Source: CAYWNK01 sp047639615 | GTDB lineage: Bacteria > Planctomycetota > UBA1135 > GCA-002686595 | DNA: 11,308 nt | NCBI GenBank assembly: GCA_047639615.1 | Contig: JBLIOL010000176.1 | Coordinates: 1-11,308, forward strand | Direction of reading: 5' to 3' | Shown here: one piece after another, positions 5,332-11,308 of the stretch | Position numbering within the stretch: position 1 is the first letter of the stretch | Layout of the letters: the number at the start of each line of letters is the position of its first letter | Notes under the pieces: generated by a model | What the model was told of the DNA's origin: nothing | Database searches by the model: none | What the model saw: the letters and a program-made list of their open reading frames with translations, nothing else | Program-made: the position numbers and the translations under genes

Positions 5332-6558
5332 CTAATTGGCGGCAACCACCTCGAAGCCCTGCTCGCTGAGGCGCGCAGCGATAGCAGGTCCTGCTTCGGC
5401 GGTGCGCGTTTGGATCAGGACTTCGACCTCTACGGATCCCACCGGTACCTTCCAGCCTGAGCGATCGTGGCGTACATCGAGCACGTTGCCGCGCTCGTTC
5501 TCCACGGTCTCGAGGACGCGCCGCAGGGAGCCCGGCTCGTCGTCCATGCGCAGGCAGATACTGGTCAGGCGGCCGCGCTTGGCCATGCCAAATTCGATCA
5601 AGCGGCCAAGCATGGTCAGGTCGATGTTGCCGCCGGTGATGACAGCGCAGAGTGTCTCGCTAGCGCGCACCTTGCCCGCGAGCATGGCGGCGATGGGCGT
5701 CACGGCGGCGGCTTCGGCCACGACCTTGTTCTTCTCCATGAGCTCGACCACACCCGCGGCGATTTCGTCCTCGGTGACGGTGATGGTGCGATCCACTAGC
5801 TCGCGCACCACGTGGTAGGTCAAGTCGCCAACTGTACCCACGCGGATACCCTCAGCGATGGTGCGCGGTTTGGCGACCACGCGTTTCTCGCCCTCTTGAA
5901 TGGACTGCACCATGGGGGATGCGCCTTCGGCTTGCACGCCGATCACGCTCACGTCCGGACGCAGGGCCTTGAGGGCAAGGGCTACGCCGGCGATCAGACC
6001 GCCTCCGCCAATGGGTAGGATCACGGAGCCTAGCTCCGGAATCTGGGCGGCGATCTCGAGCCCGACGGTGCCTTGGCCGTAGATGATTTCCCAATCGTCG
6101 AAGGGGTGTACGGGTGTGCGCCCTTCGAGCTCGGCTAGCTCCTTGGCGTGGGCGGCTGCCTCGTCGTAGGTCGCGCCAAAGAGCACGACCTCGGCGCCGT
6201 ACTGGCGCGTGCGCTCGATCTTCATCAGGGCCGTGCGCTCGGGCATGACGATCTTCGAGCTGCAGCCAGCCAGGCTTGCGGCCAGAGCTACACCCTGGGC
6301 GTGGTTGCCGGCGGAGGCCGCGATCAGACCCTTGGCGCGCGCTTCGTCTGACAGGGTCAGGATGCGGTTGAGGGCGCCGCGCACCTTGAAGGAGCCTGTG
6401 CGCTGCAGGTTCTCGAGTTTGAGGTAGACCTCGCCCTGCAGCATCTCGCTGAAGGTATAGGAGTAGACCGTGGGGGTAGTGCGGATGTGGGGCGCTAGGC
6501 GCTCCGCCGCGGCCCGGATCTCGTCCAGTGCCGCATCGAGGTCCACAGGAAGGCTCAT
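5332..6558 (-). CDS. ilvA: Threonine ammonia-lyase (threonine dehydratase) with ACT domain
   Basis: A PLP enzyme that deaminates L-threonine to 2-oxobutanoate, the first step towards isoleucine or a step in threonine degradation. The 408-residue protein has the fold-type II core. The PLP lysine is K58 in TGSFKVRGA; the substrate/phosphate loop SAGNHAQG is at 82-89; the phosphate-binding GGGGLIAG is at 184-191; and TGGN is at 308-311 near the cofactor ring. A single C-terminal ACT domain (about 329-405, SICLRMDDEPGSLRRVLETV) suggests allosteric control by an amino acid. Length and one ACT domain match the common 400-residue bacterial type rather than the 510-residue E. coli IlvA with two ACT-like modules, so a catabolic (TdcB-like) role remains possible. 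No branched-chain synthesis genes lie nearby. It diverges from tetR and converges on xdhC. No Shine-Dalgarno site precedes the ATG. Confidence 0.93.
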   Translation of the reverse strand: MSLPVDLDAALDEIRAAAERLAPHIRTTPTVYSYTFSEMLQGEVYLKLENLQRTGSFKVRGALNRILTLSDEARAKGLIAASAGNHAQGVALAASLAGCSSKIVMPERTALMKIERTRQYGAEVVLFGATYDEAAAHAKELAELEGRTPVHPFDDWEIIYGQGTVGLEIAAQIPELGSVILPIGGGGLIAGVALALKALRPDVSVIGVQAEGASPMVQSIQEGEKRVVAKPRTIAEGIRVGTVGDLTYHVVRELVDRTITVTEDEIAAGVVELMEKNKVVAEAAAVTPIAAMLAGKVRASETLCAVITGGNIDLTMLGRLIEFGMAKRGRLTSICLRMDDEPGSLRRVLETVENERGNVLDVRHDRSGWKVPVGSVEVEVLIQTRTAEAGPAIAARLSEQGFEVVAAN

Positions 6559-6564
6559 GGGGCC

Positions 6565-6593
6565 AGTCTACGCTCTGTGGGGGCGGGTCTCGA
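6565..6593 (-). promoter_or_regulatory. Predicted promoter of ilvA, placing +1 at or next to the ATG
   Basis: On the minus strand TCGAGA (6593-6588) lies 17 nt before TAGACT (6570-6565). Only six bases (GGCCCC) separate TAGACT from the ATG at 6558, so a start 6-7 nt after the -10 would give a leaderless mRNA. This agrees with the lack of a Shine-Dalgarno sequence. The -35 is weak (four of six). Confidence 0.4.
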
Positions 6594-6629
6594 TGCTCAG
6601 TAGGGCACGATGGGGGGCGAAGGCCTCTC

Positions 6630-6657
6630 TTGACAAAGTGAACGGTCGTGCTATTCT
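6630..6657 (+). promoter_or_regulatory. Strong sigma-70-type promoter of tetR, predicted leaderless
   Basis: A perfect TTGACA (6630-6635) is separated by 16 nt from TATTCT (6652-6657). Six bases (TGCGCC) follow before the ATG at 6664, so the expected transcription start coincides with the start codon. No Shine-Dalgarno sequence fits in the space. I looked for a palindromic operator for the TetR product here and found none that was convincing. Confidence 0.65.
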
Positions 6658-6663
6658 TGCGCC

Positions 6664-7257
6664 ATGGGCAAGGGAGCACTCACACGGGCGACGATTCTGG
6701 ACGCGGGCCTCGAGGTGGCCGCGACCCAGGGTCTCGAGGCCTTGGCCATCGGCCCCCTGGCGGAGACGGTGGGGCTCTCGAAGAGTGGCCTCTTCGCGCA
6801 CTTCCGCTCCAAGGAAGGTCTGCAGTTGGCGGTGCTCGAGCACGCTCGCGGTGACTTCGTCACCCATGTGCTCGTACCGGCTCTGGCTGCGCCGCGCGGC
6901 GAGCCGCGCATCCGCGCGATCCTCGAGCACTGGCTCGAATGGTCCGCTCCGGACGAGCGCAATGGTGGCTGTGTGTTCATTCAGGCCGCTGCTGAGTACG
7001 ACGACCGGCCTGGCCCCGTGCGCGAATTACTGGTCAGTATCCAGCGCGATTGGAACGACGACCTGGTACTTGCAGCGGCCAAGGCCAAGCAAGAGGGCCA
7101 CTTCCGCGCCGATCTCGACCCGGCGCAATTCGCCTACGACCTCTACGCGGTGATTCTCAGTCATCAGTTTCACACGCGCCTGATGGGCGACCCCGGCGCC
7201 CCCGAGCGCACTCGCTGCGCCTTCGAGCGTCTGCTGGCCGACGCCAAGGCGATCTGA
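6664..7257 (+). CDS. TetR/AcrR-family transcriptional regulator
   Basis: A 197-residue dimeric repressor-type protein. The N-terminal DNA-binding domain (about residues 6-53) has the family pattern: TRATILDAGLEVAATQGLEALAIGPLAETVGLSKSGLFAHFRSKEGL in short consecutive blocks, with the helix-turn-helix at about 28-47. The ligand-binding half contains RAILEHWLEWS, then GGCVFIQAAAEYDDRPGPVRE (about 100-120), typical of a TetR subgroup often found beside hydrolases or efflux genes. The ligand is unknown. The alpha/beta hydrolase starts two bases after its stop codon, so the two are surely co-transcribed. Autoregulation, and control of the divergent ilvA, are possible but are not shown by the sequence. 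Confidence 0.93.
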   Translation: MGKGALTRATILDAGLEVAATQGLEALAIGPLAETVGLSKSGLFAHFRSKEGLQLAVLEHARGDFVTHVLVPALAAPRGEPRIRAILEHWLEWSAPDERNGGCVFIQAAAEYDDRPGPVRELLVSIQRDWNDDLVLAAAKAKQEGHFRADLDPAQFAYDLYAVILSHQFHTRLMGDPGAPERTRCAFERLLADAKAI

Positions 7258-7259
7258 TC

Positions 7260-8141
7260 ATGAGTCCCCTAATGCCCGTTTCTCAGCCGATAATTAGCAC
7301 GAACGTGCGTGCGGAGCCTTGGGCCCTGCGCGTGACCCGGGGCGGCTTCCGCTTGCTCTCGGGAGTCGCGCCCGGCATCGCCGCCGCTGCGGCGGAAAAG
7401 CTCTTCTGCACCCCACGCAAGCATGGCCGCCCTGAGCACGAGCGCGTTGCCCTGGCCTCCGCTGAGCCCTTCCATGTGCGCTTGGGCCTGGGCCAGCTCT
7501 CGGCTTGGCGTTGGGGCGAGGGCCCGGCGGTGCTGCTAGCACATGGCTGGGAAGGCCGCGGCTCCCAGCTCTACTCCTTCGTGCAGCCTCTGGTGGACGC
7601 GGGCTATTCCGTGGTGGCTTGGGACGCGCCGGGCCATGGCGATTCCCCGGGTCGGCGCTCCTCCGTGGTCGAATTCGCCGACGCCGTCTGGGCCGTTGGC
7701 CGCCAAGTCGGCGACGTGCACGGCGTGGTCGGTCACTCCCTCGGCTGCGCCGCCCTGACCCATGCTTTCAGCGAAGGCCTACCCGTGGATCGCGCGGTCT
7801 TCATCTCGGCGCCCGCCAGTTTGGCCGAGTACAGCCGCGAGTTCGCCGAGCTGATCGGGATCGATCGCAAGGTGCTGGCACGCATGGTGGCTTCCATGGA
7901 GCAGCGTTATCAACTGCACCTGGAGGACCTAGACGTGGAACGCATGGGCGCTCCAGAGGACGTACCGTTGTTGCTAATCCACGACGAGAACGACCACGAA
8001 GTCGGCCTCGAGTGCTCGCGCCGCATCCAAGGCATCTGGCCCAAGTCGCGCATGATCACGACCCAAGGCCTAGGCCACCGCCGCATCCTGCGCGACGAAC
8101 AAGTCGTGCGCTCCGTCGTCGATTGGATGGGCGAGTTCTGA
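7260..8141 (+). CDS. Alpha/beta hydrolase, cytoplasmic
   Basis: A 293-residue serine hydrolase of the alpha/beta fold; the substrate is unknown. The family landmarks are all present. The oxyanion region is AHGWEGRGSQLYSF (94-107), then WDAPGHGDSPG (121-131), the nucleophile elbow GHSLGC with S160, the acid in LLLIHDENDHEV (D245 most likely), and the histidine in GLGHRRIL (H273). There is no signal peptide. The first 60 residues before the core may form a helical lead-in (RLLSGVAPGIAAAAAEKLF). An upstream in-frame extension only reads tetR sequence in another frame, so ATG 7260 is preferred; AAGG at 7246-7249 is a weak ribosome-binding site. The gene lies directly after tetR, whose product probably controls it. 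The stop codon is inside the inverted repeat at 8131-8194. Confidence 0.9.
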   Translation: MSPLMPVSQPIISTNVRAEPWALRVTRGGFRLLSGVAPGIAAAAAEKLFCTPRKHGRPEHERVALASAEPFHVRLGLGQLSAWRWGEGPAVLLAHGWEGRGSQLYSFVQPLVDAGYSVVAWDAPGHGDSPGRRSSVVEFADAVWAVGRQVGDVHGVVGHSLGCAALTHAFSEGLPVDRAVFISAPASLAEYSREFAELIGIDRKVLARMVASMEQRYQLHLEDLDVERMGAPEDVPLLLIHDENDHEVGLECSRRIQGIWPKSRMITTQGLGHRRILRDEQVVRSVVDWMGEF

Positions 8142-8194
8142 CGTTTTGTGCCTGACCCCAATCGTCAGAACTGACCCCAATCGTCAGAACTCGC
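8131..8194. repeat. Inverted repeat with 19-bp tandem duplication between convergent genes
   Basis: GCGAGTTCTGACG (8131-8143) and CGTCAGAACTCGC (8182-8194) are perfect 13-bp reverse complements. Between them TGACCCCAATCGTCAGAAC occurs twice in exact tandem (8153-8171 and 8172-8190), so a second, 9-bp pairing partner for the left arm exists at 8163-8171. The left arm contains the hydrolase stop codon, and the right arm ends on the last base of the DUF1080 stop codon. It is well placed as a two-way terminator for the convergent pair. The GTGCCTGACCCC part (8148-8159) resembles a dispersed repeat motif known from many bacteria. Confidence 0.85.
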
Positions 8195-9009
8195 TAGTGG
8201 TTGCCCTCTAGGAGCATGATGTCGATGCGGCGGAAGTCGGTGGGGTGGCTTTCGGCTTGGAGGGAGATGGTGCCGCGGGAGAGCATCTTTTCGGCGCCAG
8301 CGGCGAGTAGGCGTTGGGCGTCGCCGTCGCGGTCGTCGAGTTGAGGGTTTGTGTACTCGAGCACTAGCTCGCCGTTGATGAAGTGGCGGATGCTCTCGTT
8401 TCCGCGTACTTCCACCTCAAAGGTGACCCACTCGTCGCCGCGGCAGGTGACCGAGCTGGAGTTGATGCAGTGGTTGAGCTTGAGCTCGTCGCCCATGACC
8501 ACATTGGTGCCGGGGGTGCAGAGGTTGCCGGTGGAGCGTTCGCCGTCGGCGCGGCCGCCGAGGAGCTGCGCTTCGATGGAGACTGGGAAGTCCTGATCAA
8601 GCTCCATGCTCTCTGCCGATTGGCCATGCAGCATCATGCCGTTATTGCGGAAGGCCCAGCCGGGGCCGCCGGGGACCTGCTCGCCTACGAAGCGGTACTC
8701 CACGCGCAAGCGGTAGTGGGAGAAGGGCGTCTCGAAGAAGAGGTGACCGAAGCGTTGGTCGTAGCTCTCATACTCGCCGCCGTAGACCACCTTCAGGATG
8801 CCGTCCTCCACTCGGAAGGTGTCGGCGAAGTTGTCGTCGAGCTCGTAGCCTTTGATCTTGGCACGCCAACCGTCGAGGTTCTTGCCGTTGAAGAGTGGCG
8901 TCCAGGTTCCGATGGCGGGGCCCACACTGGGCGGGGACTCGGGCGGAGCTCCGCAAGCGAGGGCGAGGACGGACAGGCAAGGGATCAGGCGTTGGAACGA
9001 TCGGCGCAT
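8194..9009 (-). CDS. DUF1080 / 3-keto-disaccharide hydrolase-domain lipoprotein
   Basis: A 271-residue exported protein. Residues 1-19 form a signal peptide (MRRSFQRLIPCLSVLALAC) with C19 as the probable lipidated cysteine; the lipobox ALAC is not the preferred form. The PF06439-type jelly-roll starts at about residue 33 with TWTPLFNGKNLDGWRAK and continues through FRVEDGILKVVYGGEY, HLFFETPFSHYRLRVEYRF, GPGWAFRNNGMMLHGQ, FPVSIEAQLLGG, WVTFEVEVRGNESIRHFING and GTISLQAESHPTDFRRIDI at the end. The family is greatly expanded in Planctomycetota and is linked to breakdown of keto-disaccharides and other glycans at the cell envelope; the substrate here is not known. It converges on the hydrolase gene and diverges from msrB. 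The ATG has no Shine-Dalgarno site, but TACCCT (9021-9016) lies six bases before it. Confidence 0.9.
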   Translation of the reverse strand: MRRSFQRLIPCLSVLALACGAPPESPPSVGPAIGTWTPLFNGKNLDGWRAKIKGYELDDNFADTFRVEDGILKVVYGGEYESYDQRFGHLFFETPFSHYRLRVEYRFVGEQVPGGPGWAFRNNGMMLHGQSAESMELDQDFPVSIEAQLLGGRADGERSTGNLCTPGTNVVMGDELKLNHCINSSSVTCRGDEWVTFEVEVRGNESIRHFINGELVLEYTNPQLDDRDGDAQRLLAAGAEKMLSRGTISLQAESHPTDFRRIDIMLLEGNH

Positions 9010-9015
9010 GCTCGC

Positions 9016-9046
9016 AGGGTAGCGCCTCGGCGGCCATCCTGCGCAA
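9016..9046 (-). promoter_or_regulatory. Weak predicted promoter of the DUF1080 gene
   Basis: On the minus strand TACCCT (9021-9016) lies six bases before the ATG at 9009, the same spacing as at ilvA and tetR. The best -35 is TTGCGC (9046-9041) at a long 19-nt spacing. Alone this would be weak; the shared spacing makes it worth listing. Confidence 0.28.
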
Positions 9047-9141
9047 ACCGTGGGCCGGAATACGACCGGCTAAGACCTACACCCCGGCTTCTTTCGTGCT
9101 CGTCTCTATCGCCAGTCCCGGTGATCGATGAGGATGGGGGC

Positions 9142-9672
9142 ATGCGCACGCAATTGATGTCACTGATCGCGGCCAGCTTCCTATTGGGTTGCTGCAGTCA
9201 GCCTGAGGCGACTCCCTCCGCTGAATCCACAACAGAATCAACCCCCGCAGTCGAAATGACCGAGCCCAAGCAAGACACTCCCGCCGCCTACAACCAGTTG
9301 ACCGGGGAAGAAGAACGGGTGCTCCTGAACAAGGGCACCGAGGCGCGCGGCATGGGACTCACCAGCAACAAGGCCGCGGGCGTGTACCTGTGCAAGCAGT
9401 GCAACGCACACCTATACGACTCCACCGACAAGTTCGAGAGCAACTGTGGCTGGCCCAGCTTCGACGATGATGTGGAGGCGGCCGTAACCCGTATTCCGGA
9501 TGCTGATGGGCGCCGTACGGAGATCGTCTGCACTAACTGTGATGGCCACCTGGGGCACGTCTTCCTGGGTGAGGGCATGACGGAGAAGAACACCCGTCAC
9601 TGCGTCAACTCGATCTCCATGATCTTCGTGGCTGCGGGGGATGAGCCGCCCGCCCCGATCGTGATTGAGTAG
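9142..9672 (+). CDS. msrB: Lipoprotein peptide-methionine (R)-S-oxide reductase MsrB
   Basis: Reduces methionine-R-sulfoxide in proteins. The 176-residue protein starts with a lipoprotein signal (MRTQLMSLIAASFLLGC, lipobox LLGC, C17), then a Ser/Thr/Pro/Glu-rich linker (about 20-48), then the MsrB domain (50-165). The domain begins YNQLTGEEERVLLNKGTEA. Zinc ligands are C84 and C87 (CKQC) and C130 and C133 (CTNC). C102 in NCGWPSF is the resolving cysteine, and C154 in RHCVNSISM is the catalytic cysteine. The stretch between KGTE and GVYLC is GMGLTSNKAA, without the usual FTGKY-like segment. All redox and metal residues are present, so activity is expected, in the periplasm or at the outer membrane. 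ATG 9142 is chosen for the lipoprotein signal; upstream in-frame sequence is the antisense of DUF1080. AGGAT at 9131-9135 is a weak Shine-Dalgarno site. Confidence 0.93.
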   Translation: MRTQLMSLIAASFLLGCCSQPEATPSAESTTESTPAVEMTEPKQDTPAAYNQLTGEEERVLLNKGTEARGMGLTSNKAAGVYLCKQCNAHLYDSTDKFESNCGWPSFDDDVEAAVTRIPDADGRRTEIVCTNCDGHLGHVFLGEGMTEKNTRHCVNSISMIFVAAGDEPPAPIVIE

Positions 9673-9750
9673 GTCTTGCGTCAACCGGGAAACGGGGGGC
9701 AAGGTCTGCGCTAGGGTGTATTCCCTGGTTGCCTCCCGATTCCCGGAGCC

Positions 9751-11308
9751 ATGATGCTGTCCTCCCTGATCGTCGCCTGTCTCTTACTACCCGTTTCCCA
9801 GAGCTCGAGTCAGGAAACGCCCCTGCAGCGCGGTGAGCGCATGCTCCAGGAAGGCGAGCTAGATGCGGCTCTGATCGAGTTCCGCAAGGCCGCGGCCATT
9901 CCGGCACTGGCCGGCCAAGGGGCAGCTGGAGCGGCGCGCGTCTGTGCTCGCATGGACCGCGCAGATGATGCCTTCGGTTGGTTGGGCAGGGCCGTCGCCA
10001 ACGGTTGGGGCGAGCGCGATCAGTTAGCTACGGACGAGGACTTCGCCCTGCTCGCGGATGATGAGCGCTACGCGGACGTGTTGCCTCCGCTGCTCATGGG
10101 CGCCGCTGCATTCGCGGGCAAGGTACGCGTGCTGCACGAGTGGCAGGGCGAATCCGCCGGGGATCAATACGGTTGGGTGGCGCGGCCCATGGGCGATTTG
10201 GACGGTGACGGTGTCATCGACTTCGCTTCGACGGCGCCTACCTGGCGCGGCGCGCGCGGCATGGTTCACGTGATCTCGAGTCGCAGCGGCGAGCAGCTCT
10301 TCCGCTACAACGGTACACAGCCTGGCCTGCAGATGGGCAATTCGGTGGCGGGCCGCGCGGATGTGAATGCTGACGGTACGCCCGACGTGCTGATCGGTGG
10401 TCCGGGATCGGGTAAGCAACCGGGGCAGGTGGTCGTGCTCTCGGGCAAGGATGGCAGCACTCTGCACGAACTCACCCGTGGAGTCGCGGGCGATGGCTTC
10501 GGCATGAAGCTGTCCGGGATCGAAGATCTGGATGGCGATGGCCATGCGGAGATCGTCGTGGGTGCGGCGAGTGACGGGCCTGGATTGGTCCTGGTGTACT
10601 CGGGCAAGAGCGGCGAGCTGCTCTATGAGATTCCCGGTGAGGTGGCGGGGGATGGCTTCGGCACTTCCCTTGACGGTACTCACGATGGTGCTCATCGCTT
10701 GCTGATCGTGGGCGCACCCAAGGCTGGCCAGCGCCGCGTCGGTCGCGCCTATGTGTACGAGTGTGACGACGCTGGAGCGGAGCTGCGCTTCGTGATCGAT
10801 ACGGACAAGACCGGCGCCAATCTCGGGCAGTACTTCGTGACCTGGCTCGGGGACTTGAATGGCGACGGCGTACCGGATGCCTACGCCAGCGATTGGTCCA
10901 ATGGCTGCAAGGGCCCTGGAACCGGCCGTGTCTTCGTGCACTGCGGGGACACGGGCGAGCGGATTCTGACGCTCAGTGGTCACGTGCGTGGCGAGGGTTT
11001 TGGAACCACCGCGGCGGTCTGCGGCGATGCTAATGGCGACGGTGCCGCGGACATGATCATCGGTGCCTGGCAGCACTCCGGCGTGTCGCGTAGCGCGGGA
11101 GCGTGCTACTTGCACTCGGGCAAGGACGGCTCCTTACTCGCCACTTGGAAAGCAACCCAAGGCGGCGACACCCTGGGCTTTGATGCGGTCGGCCTTGGAG
11201 ATGTGGACGGGGACGGCGCCCACGACTTCTTACTGACCTCCGCTTGGAGCACCCTCGAGCATGGCCGTCAGGGCCGCGTGTTCCTGGTGGCCGGACCGCA
11301 CTTCGATG
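9751..11308 (+). CDS. Secreted FG-GAP seven-repeat beta-propeller protein (open at window end)
   Basis: From ATG 9751 the frame is open for 519 codons to the window edge. Residues 1-20 are a signal peptide (MMLSSLIVACLLLPVSQSSS, then QETP); ATG 9754 is an equal start. Residues about 24-115 are helical and TPR-like (LQRGERMLQEGELDAALIEF, later DDAFGWLGRAV, ending DERYADVLPPL). Then come seven FG-GAP repeats. Their calcium-loop motifs begin at about 149 (DLDGDGVID), 204 (DVNADGTPD), 259 (DLDGDGHAE), 308 (DGTHDGAHR, degenerate), 368 (DLNGDGVPD), 426 (DANGDGAAD) and 484 (DVDGDGAHD), with GDGFG-type motifs before them. Seven repeats make one closed, integrin-alpha-like propeller. Such proteins are exported and usually bind proteins or glycans; the ligand is unknown. 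GGAG at 9744-9747 is only 3 nt from the ATG. Confidence 0.88.
   Translation, partial: MMLSSLIVACLLLPVSQSSSQETPLQRGERMLQEGELDAALIEFRKAAAIPALAGQGAAGAARVCARMDRADDAFGWLGRAVANGWGERDQLATDEDFALLADDERYADVLPPLLMGAAAFAGKVRVLHEWQGESAGDQYGWVARPMGDLDGDGVIDFASTAPTWRGARGMVHVISSRSGEQLFRYNGTQPGLQMGNSVAGRADVNADGTPDVLIGGPGSGKQPGQVVVLSGKDGSTLHELTRGVAGDGFGMKLSGIEDLDGDGHAEIVVGAASDGPGLVLVYSGKSGELLYEIPGEVAGDGFGTSLDGTHDGAHRLLIVGAPKAGQRRVGRAYVYECDDAGAELRFVIDTDKTGANLGQYFVTWLGDLNGDGVPDAYASDWSNGCKGPGTGRVFVHCGDTGERILTLSGHVRGEGFGTTAAVCGDANGDGAADMIIGAWQHSGVSRSAGACYLHSGKDGSLLATWKATQGGDTLGFDAVGLGDVDGDGAHDFLLTSAWSTLEHGRQGRVFLVAGPHFD

Noticed and set aside
5109..5460. Short ORFs on both strands with pentapeptide-like repeats (RSIPA-type on plus, LRTGI-type on minus)
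   Set aside because: They are a by-product of a 15-bp tandem repeat, which keeps all frames periodic. They overlap xdhC or ilvA, and no start signal or family pattern supports them.
6559..6663. TetR operator in the ilvA-tetR intergenic region
   Set aside because: I compared the sequence around the promoter with its reverse complement and found only three-base half sites (ACG-GT-CGT), which is not convincing.
6470..7153. Plus-strand ORF running from inside ilvA through tetR
   Set aside because: It is Arg/Ser-rich shadow reading. ilvA and tetR on their own frames show intact families.
8383..9141. Upstream in-frame extension of msrB to 8383
   Set aside because: The extension is antisense to the DUF1080 gene, and it would bury the lipoprotein signal at 9142.
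10024..11115. Long minus-strand ORF of 363 codons
   Set aside because: It is antisense to the FG-GAP protein, whose seven motifs and signal peptide are clear. Long antisense frames are expected in GC-rich coding sequence.

Overview
This is a GC-rich window in which almost all sequence is coding. The gene content points to the Planctomycetota: a DUF1080 (3-keto-disaccharide hydrolase) lipoprotein, an orphan ECF sigma factor, a secreted FG-GAP propeller protein, a DUF669-type protein before an unusual ligA, and a secreted-protein remnant of a style I associate with that phylum. The assignment is inferred from gene content; no 16S or other strong phylogenetic marker is present. Nothing indicates a plasmid, phage or genomic island, and the order looks like ordinary chromosome.

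Layout. Positions 1-245 (minus) hold the N-terminal part of a GNAT acetyltransferase that runs off the left edge. Behind it, 256-539 (minus) is a frameshifted remnant of a secreted protein. Then follow, all on plus: a DUF669-like protein with an SSB-like acidic tail (696-1142), NAD+-dependent DNA ligase LigA (1214-3385), an ECF-type sigma factor (3436-4128), tRNA-Val(CAC) with its own promoter (4208-4283), and an XdhC-family molybdoenzyme maturation protein (4327-5145). A threonine ammonia-lyase with an ACT domain (5332-6558, minus) converges on xdhC. It diverges from a TetR regulator (6664-7257), which is followed two bases later by an alpha/beta hydrolase (7260-8141). The hydrolase converges on a DUF1080 lipoprotein (8194-9009, minus), which diverges from a lipoprotein MsrB (9142-9672). 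The window ends inside a secreted FG-GAP seven-repeat propeller protein (9751 onward).

How the genes work together. Functional links are limited. The DUF669-like protein and LigA are plausible DNA-replication or repair partners. TetR plus hydrolase form a two-gene transcription unit. The remaining genes look like independent housekeeping or envelope functions.

The most unusual features are non-coding. (1) The convergent xdhC/ilvA junction (5113-5328) is a composite inverted-repeat structure. The last codons of xdhC recur in inverted orientation, and the inverted copy is split by a 15-bp tandem-repeat array. (2) The convergent hydrolase/DUF1080 junction (8131-8194) has a similar but smaller design, a 13-bp inverted repeat plus a perfect 19-bp tandem duplication. 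(3) Three genes (ilvA, tetR, DUF1080) have a TANNNT hexamer exactly 6 nt before the ATG and no Shine-Dalgarno sequence, suggesting leaderless transcripts. No complete new defence or metabolic system was found.
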